Assembly: GCA_051651625.1 (NCBI GenBank)
Contig: JBOFSQ010000062.1
Span: forward strand, 1-41,065
DNA length: 41,065 bases
Direction of reading: 5' to 3'
Source of the DNA: JBOFSQ01 sp051651625
GTDB taxonomy: Bacteria > Planctomycetota > Planctomycetia > Pirellulales > Thermoguttaceae
Numbering within the stretch: the stretch's first letter is position 1; each line of letters opens with the position of its first letter. The translations under genes were made by a program, and so were the position numbers. Of this stretch, positions 11,401-16,234 are shown piece after piece. The notes under the pieces were generated by a model. It was not told the DNA's origin. It saw only the letters and a program-made list of their open reading frames with translations, and ran no database searches.

Positions 11401-11481
11401 GGTGCGTTCAAAACGCTTCCACGCAGCAGCCAGCGAACTCCAAAGACCAACGCACCACGCAATCAAAAAACTAATCGACAT
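2428..11481 (-). CDS. Giant secreted repeat protein with LEPR-XLL-like N-terminus and cadherin/Ig-like repeats
   Basis: From ATG 11481 (GGAG nine bases upstream) the protein has 3,017 residues; the open frame continues to 11616, but without such a site. A hydrophobic start (residues 4-20) is followed by Arg/Lys-rich sequence and LESLEERQLLA (39-49), a variant of the LEPR-XLL motif at the N-termini of large planctomycete surface proteins. Residues 224-235 (DVNHDGKFDKTD) form a dockerin-type calcium loop, here internal. Nearly all the rest is Thr/Val/Asp-rich beta-sandwich repeats of cadherin/VCBS character, with recurring phrases such as FLALGE, VTFTVTGETTL and DHTVTVNV. Four or five units in the middle form a tandem array of about 228 residues. 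The C-terminal tail is Met/Ser/Gly-rich (SAMMMSMPQNDSSS) and ends DAVFAGDFDMLEMKP. It is probably a cell-surface or matrix adhesin; no catalytic domain was seen. The gene converges on uvrC and diverges from the DUF1080 gene. Confidence 0.88.
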   Translation of the reverse strand: MSISFLIAWCVGLWSSLAAAWKRFERTANVARKRRTLQLESLEERQLLATNILDLDLMNTNTGDNTLQAGFSINVANGQYAELNLSADGGLYGYDCGQVTLKNNTTGAITTIADQTDSKMTSGVVYVQSGTYTLTVAAAPGTTGNAAAHIKIVQNDSPTNNGGGNIALVRLQDGVTLRAQVLAGTAPVSAWQSYYKKNKAIVEGVYGAGALDGDIATRWANVIDVNHDGKFDKTDSNLALQAVTVSVTQPPVAVNAILPSTVTTTGGTQIANSFKLATTKLLDVKLNTSYTLGTIAFGPNKANETWKCTANSGSFAGAVYDIAADGTVSVKFNSLPPENGVLSFTIKGVDKTSDTTVLNQSVSMSYNVTRLAPELTLGSTSVTTTESAASVNITVTVKDRDGENADGTTSWYGVTHSVTVASGGNVTLTSTQIAALNDLVKVNANGTLTLNQTSLSFLQAGDVLKLNVSVTAKHNTTNLLETKSLVWTITGEGVVTTFTPNAALGSSITLGKTQIDTGTEFLVGTLTTTAPAAKSWTVTTTLSDCTMRVESDGKVYAKFISLPQTNTSLTFDIVAKDAGGNVIAGSSQTISSAITLTVRAPLAIAFDTLNDVTVTASGTTQIGFTVTDTNTSAAPYTVTPTVSVSGAPASLADVNFAQCFNVDATTGKLTFNSVSLYEKLLDGESVEFNVTLTASDAWTTSSATQVVKFAASENSPPILSSGANGGTASLTSGTTSTTDVLTNWTHSDSTEAGNKTSWTVTPTSATVTLNGVTVGTASVGVDNKIVFTPDATWWESLECKTSTGVAIEYTVKDSHGDISAAATLTITVTPSHEKIELGVTNANNSYNIDVESADIVVAPTYTITETPDLAGNQFSYAFDATSGIVVTNASGGDVSAAWKNASVFSIAADGKITINRAAAVELLALGEAVDVTISVVAKCDKCGETSDAVDIAFTLERDAFVLDATADDSFTMLESEASLEISILDGWSHGASTDSANWTLAFTGTTNNGVLSVLDAKGNVIGTAKIENNKIVFTPDDATKSLCRGEVAIGSIAYTVSDLHDGDAHKSLEESFTVKITGEHDDIELDADTTSFAIDLNGPTAKDASGNVVKETADPNYTVTNNTANGVVYTIDSATVTINGKDVDVSAWLTIDATTGAVTIDRASILSTSSILSIAPGETLTIAVTVKAACAKCVGEGNENAATVELTFNLTRIDSFSLANVDANAGGVTILETQTADTEVNLNDSLNDKIGGGRSNWITWDSATLDSVTCGGMDCEHVDDLTDCFEFEAATGILKFKPNGKFDFLALGETATVTFIVTATDAEYGVGRMATVTFTVTGETTLKFDETEGNPPIALTGNELGESFTIGTAKTDADSITVTATITDVDGNSTAFNDFAFDTATRVVTITFTSLPPSGDNTIVFTITANDGSETPPSKDHTVTVNVTRAAPKVEVSGTLTAKETGDPTELTITVTDPNLENTTGTWYTVDDLDVSVNVDSEVTQDELDAAGVTIADLFKIENGTLTFTPTGALKFLALGEKLVFDVKFTVTDDTTGLETETTVTFTVTGETTLVFTEDDTNGTEFDLAVGKLATEFKIGNAVTDSGTIVVSAILGDGTFADFTHAVGANGDITITFTKLPPSGENSVVFTITANKDGSELATKEHTVTVNVKRFEPTVTVDPTVSTTEAADAEISFTVTDPNKEYTDANVKTWYNVSEPSVSVNDSTSDEVKTALTAAGITDAASLASFFTINKADGKITFAPGESFKFLAKGQELVLDVEFTVTHKDYASLTTTEKVTFTITGETTLDYTETISKIDLNINTLEDSFTIGNAKTDTGAIVVSAKLGDGEFTDFTYEVATNGDVKITFTKLLTSGDNIVEFTITANDGDTNPSRDHTVTVNVERLAPTVTIDPAANATGTETTGGSVGFTVTDTNKENIDPDDNSWYTVSEPMVNVATSSAITQAMLDAAGVDIADLFTIAGGKLTFTPAGKLDFLAFGESLVFDVSFTVTHGTETNLATTKSVEFTVNGVATAPVAGTTLTLRAAGLPVAVGTSATIGQNWQRQLGTPVDRGSSFKVSEMSLTIGNTTYTTTPVYKATGNWDATFTDGANTIGVFSYVASTDNFRFAPEKAYFAGLAKDATKDLTIAFKITGDNGTAEVSGSATATFKVKGISVAPTITVGNATVTTNESMSKSTTVTVADPNGREGTLTTTYSVAVGSGGDSLGMDQNALNALFTLTGGTDGEYTLAFVPNSKLDAIASTLTLKVTISVTDSTTGLPAIPKDVTFTITPSAPTLDTAKDPAAVEWKSDASEFVFENLLDHWTHDNASESGKVWTVTFVETDYSTASFADGKITFTPNDEIKNLLCGKKIEFAISYTVADSRGIVSSEATISVTVTGAHDDDIAVMLADESDSAWTFHTNDPTLGTETTFATASPVYEISGNHVGAYYALGAVTATGTNITDWSGIILVDHDTGAVTINRAAFAELEINDDAVELTVNVDATCRGGDDEEIGTVPLTFTISKFDSFELSADDVDASGNETDTEITFDFADILDDKVTERTGWATFAAAFDSIDIAGNDWATILADCFTIDENSGVFSFKPNHKFDFLAAGETAVLTFTVTVTDAAYDVSHTATITITITGEVSAPKVNDVGVLGTVTYGSSQTWEGIGDTLGATVDQDGTFVLHAISIDGGSSFVEFTNGVAAFGDVGTSNHVGTFTYDAGADKLTFTPGAKYKAVSAGDADPDTEDDSEPLPIKFQLRNVADTAAEKLSEGDLSVKVEGINTPPVGITGVYEKSVFAGETITFAADKIASDINRKDELSFFSVKGTTFNGPQIIDLNAERLKLSLDATSGNVIIDTSGWSSLTPYTEDAEGNPTGGSNSYTDVTLKFVVKDNHDGSTGTFLVTFLIKGKKPDETAGRSAAAPSFGGDEMSAMMMSMPQNDSSSPVFDAGSFAGANVAGDQYQRHLDGATSDAIFSGGDLFAGEEQWFIAKPRSIGSNLQTHESDAVFAGDFDMLEMKP
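5787..7182 (-). repeat. Tandem internal repeat of ~680-690 bp in the giant gene
   Basis: Near-identical plus-strand stretches (GTTGACCGTGACGGTGTG and variants) start at about 5787, 6481 and 7157, spacings of 694 and 676 bases. The encoded units share HTVTVNV, VTDPN, LFKI or LFTI, FLALGE and VTFTVTGETTL in the same order. This is a large in-frame tandem repeat able to change copy number. Confidence 0.75.
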
Positions 11482-11848
11482 TTGACAATACTCCGAAGTC
11501 GGTAGACAACGTACTTCAGGAAACTCACGCGAGATTCCACAACCATGAGGGGAGCGTAACAAAAAAACCGCAAGGAGTGCAAGAGCAAGTTTTTTGCGTT
11601 GTGGAGGTTTACGCAATTTGGGAGACCCACGTCAAATACCCAATCCACAAAATCAACCGAGAGCGTCTACCCATACGCAAGAACGACGTTATAATCTGCG
11701 GCGTATATCATGGCAGTTTGGGATTCAGTTATGCTCAAGCTGGTTTGAATTTCCTGCACCAAAGCGGTAGCGGCCCATCGAGGCCGCGGTCTTGCGGAGG
11801 GCGAAGCCTACAAAGCGACCCGTAACGGGTCTAACGAAAGGTGTCAAC
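11482..11848. promoter_or_regulatory. Divergent intergenic region between giant gene and DUF1080 gene
   Basis: These 367 bases must hold the promoters of two divergent genes. I see no convincing -35/-10 pair. A short hairpin GCGGCC-CATCGA-GGCCGC lies at 11770-11787. Ribosome-binding sites stand at both ends: GGAG before 11481 on the minus strand and GAAAGG before 11849 on the plus strand. No gene is supported here. Confidence 0.4.
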
Positions 11849-12514
11849 ATGAAAACGGTAGTTTGGTCGTTTGTGCTCTGCACGTTTGTTGCGGTCGGGG
11901 CGGTCTTCGCCGATGCGCCGGTGGTCGATCTGTTCAAAGACACACAAATAAGTGCGTGGGACTTTTACCTCGAAGGCGACGCGAAACGCGATGCAACGTT
12001 CGCGTTCAAAGACGGCGTTTTGACCGTCACCGGAAAACCGAACGGCTGGCTTTGCACAAAGAAAGACTACAAGAACTTTGAGTTCAGTGTCGAGTATCGC
12101 TGGCCCGAAGGCGTTGAGCCCACAAACAGCGGAATCTTTCTGCGAATCCACGGCGAACCGATCAACTTCCTGCCGCGCGGAATCGAAGTCCAACTCAAAC
12201 ACGGAAACGGCGGCGATGTCTACGGTTTTCACGGTTTCAAAATCGCTGGCGAAACGCCGCGTGCCACCGAAGACCTCAACAGCAAACTCGCCGGCGAAGT
12301 TCGCGGCGTCAAACGAAATCGCGGAAACGAAAGCAAACCGGGCGAATGGAACCGCGTTTCAATCCTCTGCTACGAAGGACTGATCCTAATCAAGTGGAAC
12401 GACAAAGTCGTCAACTGGGCACACGCTGCCGACAACGTCGCTGGCAAAATCGGTTTCCAAAGCGAAGGCGGCCCAATCGAGTTTCGCAATGCGATTGTGA
12501 ACGAATTGGAATGA
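11849..12514 (+). CDS. Secreted DUF1080 (3-keto-disaccharide hydrolase-like) protein
   Basis: The protein has 221 residues. The start at 11849 is chosen because GAAAGG lies seven bases upstream and it begins a clean signal peptide (MKTVVWSFVLCTFVAVGAVFA, cut before DAP). The mature part is a single DUF1080 concanavalin-like beta-sandwich: VDLFKDTQISAWDFY, FEFSVEYRWPEG, NSGIFLRIHG, GIEVQLKHG, and near the end GEWNRVSILCYEG and GKIGFQSEGGPIEFRNA. DUF1080 proteins are greatly expanded in planctomycetes; characterised members hydrolyse 3-keto-glycosides, so a periplasmic role in sugar breakdown is possible, but most are untested. The stop overlaps a possible upstream start (ATGA at 12511) of the glutamine synthetase frame, so the two genes may be cotranscribed. 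Confidence 0.85.
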   Translation: MKTVVWSFVLCTFVAVGAVFADAPVVDLFKDTQISAWDFYLEGDAKRDATFAFKDGVLTVTGKPNGWLCTKKDYKNFEFSVEYRWPEGVEPTNSGIFLRIHGEPINFLPRGIEVQLKHGNGGDVYGFHGFKIAGETPRATEDLNSKLAGEVRGVKRNRGNESKPGEWNRVSILCYEGLILIKWNDKVVNWAHAADNVAGKIGFQSEGGPIEFRNAIVNELE

Positions 12515-12549
12515 ACGAACGCAACCACCAACCAACAAACCATACGAAC

Positions 12550-13962
12550 ATGACCCCACAAGACGTACTAAACCTGATCCGCGAAAAAGGGATCAAGGCC
12601 GTTGACTTCCGCTTCATGGACTTCCCCGGTCTCTGGAAGCATTTTACGATTCCAGCGTACCGGCTCGATCTCGACATCTTCGAGAGCGGACTCGGATTCG
12701 ACGGCAGCAGCATTCGCGGTTGGAAGTCGATCAACGAGAGCGACATGCTCGTCGTCCCCGAAGCGGAGACGTGCATGATCGACCCGTTCATCACGCTTCC
12801 GACGGTGTCGATGATCTGCAACATCCAAGACCCGATCACCCGCGAAGACTACAGCCGCGACCCACGCAACGTCGCTCGCAAGGCGGTCAACTATTTGCGG
12901 AGCACCGGAATCGGCGACACCTGCTACATCGGTGCCGAAGCCGAGTTTTACATCTTCGACGAAATGCGTTTCGACCAGCGGAGCGAGTACGGATTTTACT
13001 TCCTCGATTCTGGCGAAGGGTTCTGGAATCGCGGGCGTGACGAACGTCCCAATTTGGGGAACAAGATTCGTTACAAAGAAGGTTATTGTGCGATGCCGCC
13101 AGCGGATCAAACGAACGACATTCGCAACGAGATGATGCAAACGATGCTCGAGTGTGGCCTCGCCGTCGAGACGCAACACCACGAGACCGGCGGAAACGGC
13201 CAAGCCGAAATCGACCTGCGTTACAACGACCTCGTCACGATGGCCGACCAAATTATGATGTTCAAATACATCGTGAAGAATGTCGCGCGGCGGAACAACA
13301 AAGTTGTGACGTTCATGCCGAAACCGCTCTTTGAAGACGCCGGAAGCGGAATGCACACACACCTTTCGATTTGGAAAGAAGGCCAACCGCTCTTCGCTGG
13401 TAATCGTTACGCGGGCTTGAGCGAAATGGCACTCTACGCACTCGGCGGAATTCTGAAACACACCGACGCGCTTTGCGCGTTCACCAATCCGACGACGAAC
13501 AGTTACAAGCGTCTTGTTCCCGGATTTGAGGCACCGGTGAATCTTGCGTACTCGCAGCAGAATCGTTCGGCGGCGGTGCGGATTCCGATGTACAACCATT
13601 CACCAAAAGCGAAGCGACTTGAGTTTCGTTGTCCTGATCCGAGCAGCAATCCGTATCTTGCGTTCTCTGCAATTTTGATGGCGATGCTCGACGGAATTCA
13701 AAACAAGATCGATCCGGGTGAACCGCTCGACAAAGACATTTACGACCTCGCGCCGGAAGAGTTGCACGGCGTTCCGCAAACGCCGTACTCGCTCGAAGCC
13801 GCGCTGGCCGCACTCAAGAACGACAAAGCGTTTCTGTTACGCGGTGACGTATTCACCGGTGACGTTATCGACACTTGGATTTGGTACAAGACCGAACACG
13901 AAGTAAACGCCGTCGGCCAACGCCCGCACCCGTACGAGTTTTGTTTGTATGCTGATATTTGA
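12550..13962 (+). CDS. glnA: Glutamine synthetase, type I
   Basis: This enzyme joins ammonia to glutamate using ATP, and is the entry point of nitrogen assimilation in the cytoplasm. From ATG 12550 it has 470 residues, the normal GSI length; an ATG at 12511 would add 13 unconserved residues. The N-terminal beta-grasp has VDFRFMDFPGLWKHFTIPA and GFDGSSIRGW. The catalytic domain has AEAEFYIFD, the HHETGGNGQAEID metal/glutamate region, and GSGMHTHLSIW at the ATP site. It continues with NPTTNSYKRLVPGFEAP and FRCPDPSSNPYLAF. KDIYDLAPEE near the end has the Tyr adenylylated in the GSI-beta subclass, so control by adenylylation is plausible; no adenylyltransferase or PII gene is in the window. The downstream gap is filled by repeats. 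Confidence 0.96.
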   Translation: MTPQDVLNLIREKGIKAVDFRFMDFPGLWKHFTIPAYRLDLDIFESGLGFDGSSIRGWKSINESDMLVVPEAETCMIDPFITLPTVSMICNIQDPITREDYSRDPRNVARKAVNYLRSTGIGDTCYIGAEAEFYIFDEMRFDQRSEYGFYFLDSGEGFWNRGRDERPNLGNKIRYKEGYCAMPPADQTNDIRNEMMQTMLECGLAVETQHHETGGNGQAEIDLRYNDLVTMADQIMMFKYIVKNVARRNNKVVTFMPKPLFEDAGSGMHTHLSIWKEGQPLFAGNRYAGLSEMALYALGGILKHTDALCAFTNPTTNSYKRLVPGFEAPVNLAYSQQNRSAAVRIPMYNHSPKAKRLEFRCPDPSSNPYLAFSAILMAMLDGIQNKIDPGEPLDKDIYDLAPEELHGVPQTPYSLEAALAALKNDKAFLLRGDVFTGDVIDTWIWYKTEHEVNAVGQRPHPYEFCLYADI

Positions 13963-13974
13963 CAACGTAATCAG

Positions 13975-14079
13975 AACGCGAAGCGTAAGCGAGTGCCCAA
14001 AATCAGAACGCGAAGCGTAAGCGAGTGAGAATCGCCATTCGGTGGGGAGTACGTCATTCCCGCGCAGGTGGGAATCCAT
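13975..14079. repeat. Two GAAGCGTAAGCGAGTG copies plus an ATTCCC palindrome
   Basis: GAAGCGTAAGCGAGTG occurs at 13980-13995 and 14012-14027, each preceded by TCAGAACGC. A palindrome CATTCCCGCGCAGGTGGGAA follows at about 14055. These fill the gap between glnA and the next gene; no promoter was recognised. Confidence 0.7.
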
Positions 14080-14099
14080 CCGCGATTCAAGGAGCAGCC

Positions 14100-14345
14100 A
14101 TGACCATGACCGCCGAAGATTACTACGAAGAGCGTTTGCGACAAATGACTGGTCAGGAGAAGTTCAAGCGTATCTGTGACCTTTGGGACTTTACATACCA
14201 GATGTTGGCAAACCAGATTAAACTTGTCGAACCAAACCTGACGGAACGCCAACTGCGAATTAAGGTTGCGCGTCGAATATACATGTCTGATAGTAACACC
14301 CAAAAACTTTTGGACATGGCGGAAAATGCAGCAACACGAGAATGA
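14100..14345 (+). CDS. Small helical protein, partner of the adjacent nucleotidyltransferase
   Basis: An 81-residue protein starting at ATG 14100, with AAGGAG five bases upstream. It is predicted all-helical (EDYYEERLRQMTGQEKFKRI, LTERQLRIKVARRIYMSD). It resembles small proteins often found just before MNT-type nucleotidyltransferases, which share the pattern of a Met-Thr/Ser-Pro/Gly-rich turn, then a LWDF/ELTEF-type helix and an LTE/LSEEE...ARR.Y end. The family name is not known to me. Its 3' end overlaps the start of the nucleotidyltransferase gene by 20 bases, so the two are translationally linked. I infer an antitoxin-like or regulatory partner, unproven. Confidence 0.65.
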   Translation: MTMTAEDYYEERLRQMTGQEKFKRICDLWDFTYQMLANQIKLVEPNLTERQLRIKVARRIYMSDSNTQKLLDMAENAATRE

Positions 14346-14886
14346 CATCGCGCAAACGATAAAGGTCGTCAATTCGCTGCTTGCGGAATTGAATGTTTCC
14401 TATCACTTCACCGGAGGTATTATTTCGGGGTTTTACGGCGAGCCTCGATACACTCAAGACATAGACATCGTCATCTTGATTTCGTATGACAAATTGTGTC
14501 TTCTGCTAGAGCGTTTGTCTACCGACTTTTTTGTCAATCATGACGCGACGTTGCGTGAATACTCGAGTAGTCAATTTTTTCAAGCGGTTTATATTCCGAC
14601 ATCAATCAAAGTAGACTTCCACGCTGGGGCAGCGGTTCACGGGGAACTTGAGCGTTCGGTACTCAAAGAAATTTTCCCCGGGCTGAAAGTTCCAATCACC
14701 ACGCGAGTTGACGCCATACTGTCGAAGTTGATTTGGATTAAAAAAGGTAGCCACAAGAGTCGCCAAGATGTACGCATGATGTACAACGCGGGGAGTGAGA
14801 CCGACAAATTGCAAACGCAAAAACAAGCAGCAGCGATGGGACTCGGTGAAATTTTAGAAGAAGTTTTGACAGCGAAAATTGATTGA
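14326..14886 (+). CDS. MNT/DUF6036-like nucleotidyltransferase-fold protein
   Basis: From ATG 14326 the protein has 186 residues; GGCGGAAA sits directly upstream. The nucleotidyltransferase signature is visible: HFTGG (28-31), S34, GEPRYTQDIDIV (38-49, with the two metal-binding Asp at 45 and 47). A further acidic strand reads IKVDFHAG, and a helical tail reads RVDAILSKLIWIKKGSHKSRQDVRMM, as in DUF6036/AbiEii-like proteins. Such enzymes transfer nucleotides to proteins or RNA and often form toxin-antitoxin-like modules with a small neighbour, which fits the overlapping 81-residue gene upstream. Target and direction of toxicity cannot be read from sequence. Codon use is more AT-rich than the flanking housekeeping genes, consistent with acquired DNA. 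Confidence 0.75.
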   Translation: MQQHENDIAQTIKVVNSLLAELNVSYHFTGGIISGFYGEPRYTQDIDIVILISYDKLCLLLERLSTDFFVNHDATLREYSSSQFFQAVYIPTSIKVDFHAGAAVHGELERSVLKEIFPGLKVPITTRVDAILSKLIWIKKGSHKSRQDVRMMYNAGSETDKLQTQKQAAAMGLGEILEEVLTAKID

Positions 14887-14911
14887 CAGTAGTCTACTAA
14901 CCCCTCTCACA

Positions 14912-15964
14912 ATGAGATCAGCCCAGATACGTTCACTCGCCTACTACCTTCCCGAACAGACACTTGGCAACCGCGAGCTTGCCGAGTTGTTTTCTGGTTG
15001 GACGGAGGCGAAAATTACCGACAAGCTCGGCATCACCAGTCGCCCAATCGCGGCGGCGGGTGAGACCGCTGTCGATATGGCCGTTGCGGCGTCGGAGAAC
15101 CTGTTCGGTGGCGGGACGTGCGAACCGGAAGACGTCGACTACGTTCTCCTTTGTACGCAATCGCCCGACCACTTCTTGCCGACTTCGGCGTGCATCGTTC
15201 ACGAACGACTCGGTCTGCCGAAGTCGTGTGGTTCGCTCGACTTCAACCTCGGTTGCAGCGGTTACGTCGCGGGACTTTCACTCGCCAAAGGACTAATCGA
15301 AGGCGACATGGCCGACAACGTTTTGCTCATCACGTCGGAGACATACTCGAAATACATCAACCCGCTCGACCGCACGACACGGCCACTCTTTGGCGACGGC
15401 TCCGCAGCAACGCTCGTTAAGGCGATGCCGCATAGTCACAACCCGCTCATCGGGCCGTTCGTTTTCGGTACCGACGGGAGCGGAGCCAATCTGCTGATCG
15501 TCCCGGCAGGTGGCCACCGTACACCCGCAACCGCCGAAACGGCAATGGAAATCGCCGACGGCAAAGGCGGGGTTCGTTCGCAAAATCAACTGTTCATGCA
15601 TGGCCCCGGAATTTTTTCGTTTGCAATAGATCGCGTCCCGCCGATGGTCCGTGAACTACTCGACTTGAGTTGCAAGACGCGCGACGACATCGGTTGCTAC
15701 GTCTTTCACCAAGCCAACAAGTACATGCTCTCGCGGCTGCGTGAACTATGCGAACTCGATGAATCGCGTTTTTTCAACAACGTCCAAACTCGCGGCAACA
15801 CTGTTTCAAGCAGCATCCCAATCGCAATGGCCGACGCCTTTGAACAAGGGATGCTAAAACCAAACGAATCTGTAATGCTGATCGGTTTCGGCGTCGGCCT
15901 CTCGTGGGCCGGAACACTCGTTGTCGTCCCAGAAAACTTCGCCGCAACACCAATGGCGTCGTGA
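14912..15964 (+). CDS. Beta-ketoacyl-ACP synthase III (FabH-like)
   Basis: From ATG 14912 it has 350 residues; an earlier in-frame ATG at 14879 would overlap the upstream stop and adds nothing conserved. The thiolase-fold catalytic triad is complete: C115 in NLGCSGYVAGL, H266 in VFHQANKYML and N296 in TRGNTVSSSIP. GDGSAATLV and the C-terminal LIGFGVGLSWAGTLV also match KAS III. Such enzymes condense acyl-CoA with malonyl-ACP to start fatty acid or related chains. No other fab genes are adjacent, so it may be a specialised paralogue rather than the housekeeping FabH. I see no ribosome-binding site. It lies 25 bases after the nucleotidyltransferase gene and before a block of repeats. Confidence 0.88.
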   Translation: MRSAQIRSLAYYLPEQTLGNRELAELFSGWTEAKITDKLGITSRPIAAAGETAVDMAVAASENLFGGGTCEPEDVDYVLLCTQSPDHFLPTSACIVHERLGLPKSCGSLDFNLGCSGYVAGLSLAKGLIEGDMADNVLLITSETYSKYINPLDRTTRPLFGDGSAATLVKAMPHSHNPLIGPFVFGTDGSGANLLIVPAGGHRTPATAETAMEIADGKGGVRSQNQLFMHGPGIFSFAIDRVPPMVRELLDLSCKTRDDIGCYVFHQANKYMLSRLRELCELDESRFFNNVQTRGNTVSSSIPIAMADAFEQGMLKPNESVMLIGFGVGLSWAGTLVVVPENFAATPMAS

Positions 15965-15979
15965 AGTGAGCAACCGCAT

Positions 15980-16190
15980 TGCACTCGCTTACGCCTCGTT
16001 CCGTCATTCCCGCGAAGGTGGGAACCAATCCTGTATTCGGGCACTCGCTTACGCTTCGTGTTCTGATTTGGTCGCTCGCTTACGCCTTGTTCCGTCATTC
16101 CCGCGAAGGTGGGAACCAATCCTGATTCGGGCACTCGCTTACGCTTCGTGTTCTGATTTTGTCACTCGCTTACGCTTCCCGCTCTGATTA
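15980..16190. repeat. Tandem 90-bp repeat block
   Basis: Two units of 90-91 bases start at about 15984 and 16075, with a partial third from 16165. Each holds CTCGCTTACGCC, an ATTCCCGCGAAGGTGGGAA palindrome, CCAATCCTG and CACTCGCTTACGCTTCGTG. The block fills the gap between the FabH-like gene and EF-G. Confidence 0.85.
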
Positions 16191-16234
16191 ACTTTCACCA
16201 ACTCACCACAAATAAATCACTCACCACCAACTCT

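Noticed and set aside
11482..11616. A longer N-terminus for the giant protein (start 11616).
   Set aside because: ATG 11481 has a GGAG site, and its product begins with the short hydrophobic/basic stretch and LEER motif expected. The extra 45 residues show nothing conserved.
12346..12549. An N-terminal extension of glutamine synthetase from the longer open frame.
   Set aside because: It lies inside the DUF1080 gene in another frame and is Arg-rich. GSI proteins start about where ATG 12550 does.
15980..16190. A CRISPR-like array because of regularly spaced repeats.
   Set aside because: The whole 90-bp unit is duplicated, with no variable spacers, and there are no cas genes. It is a tandem duplication of intergenic repeats.
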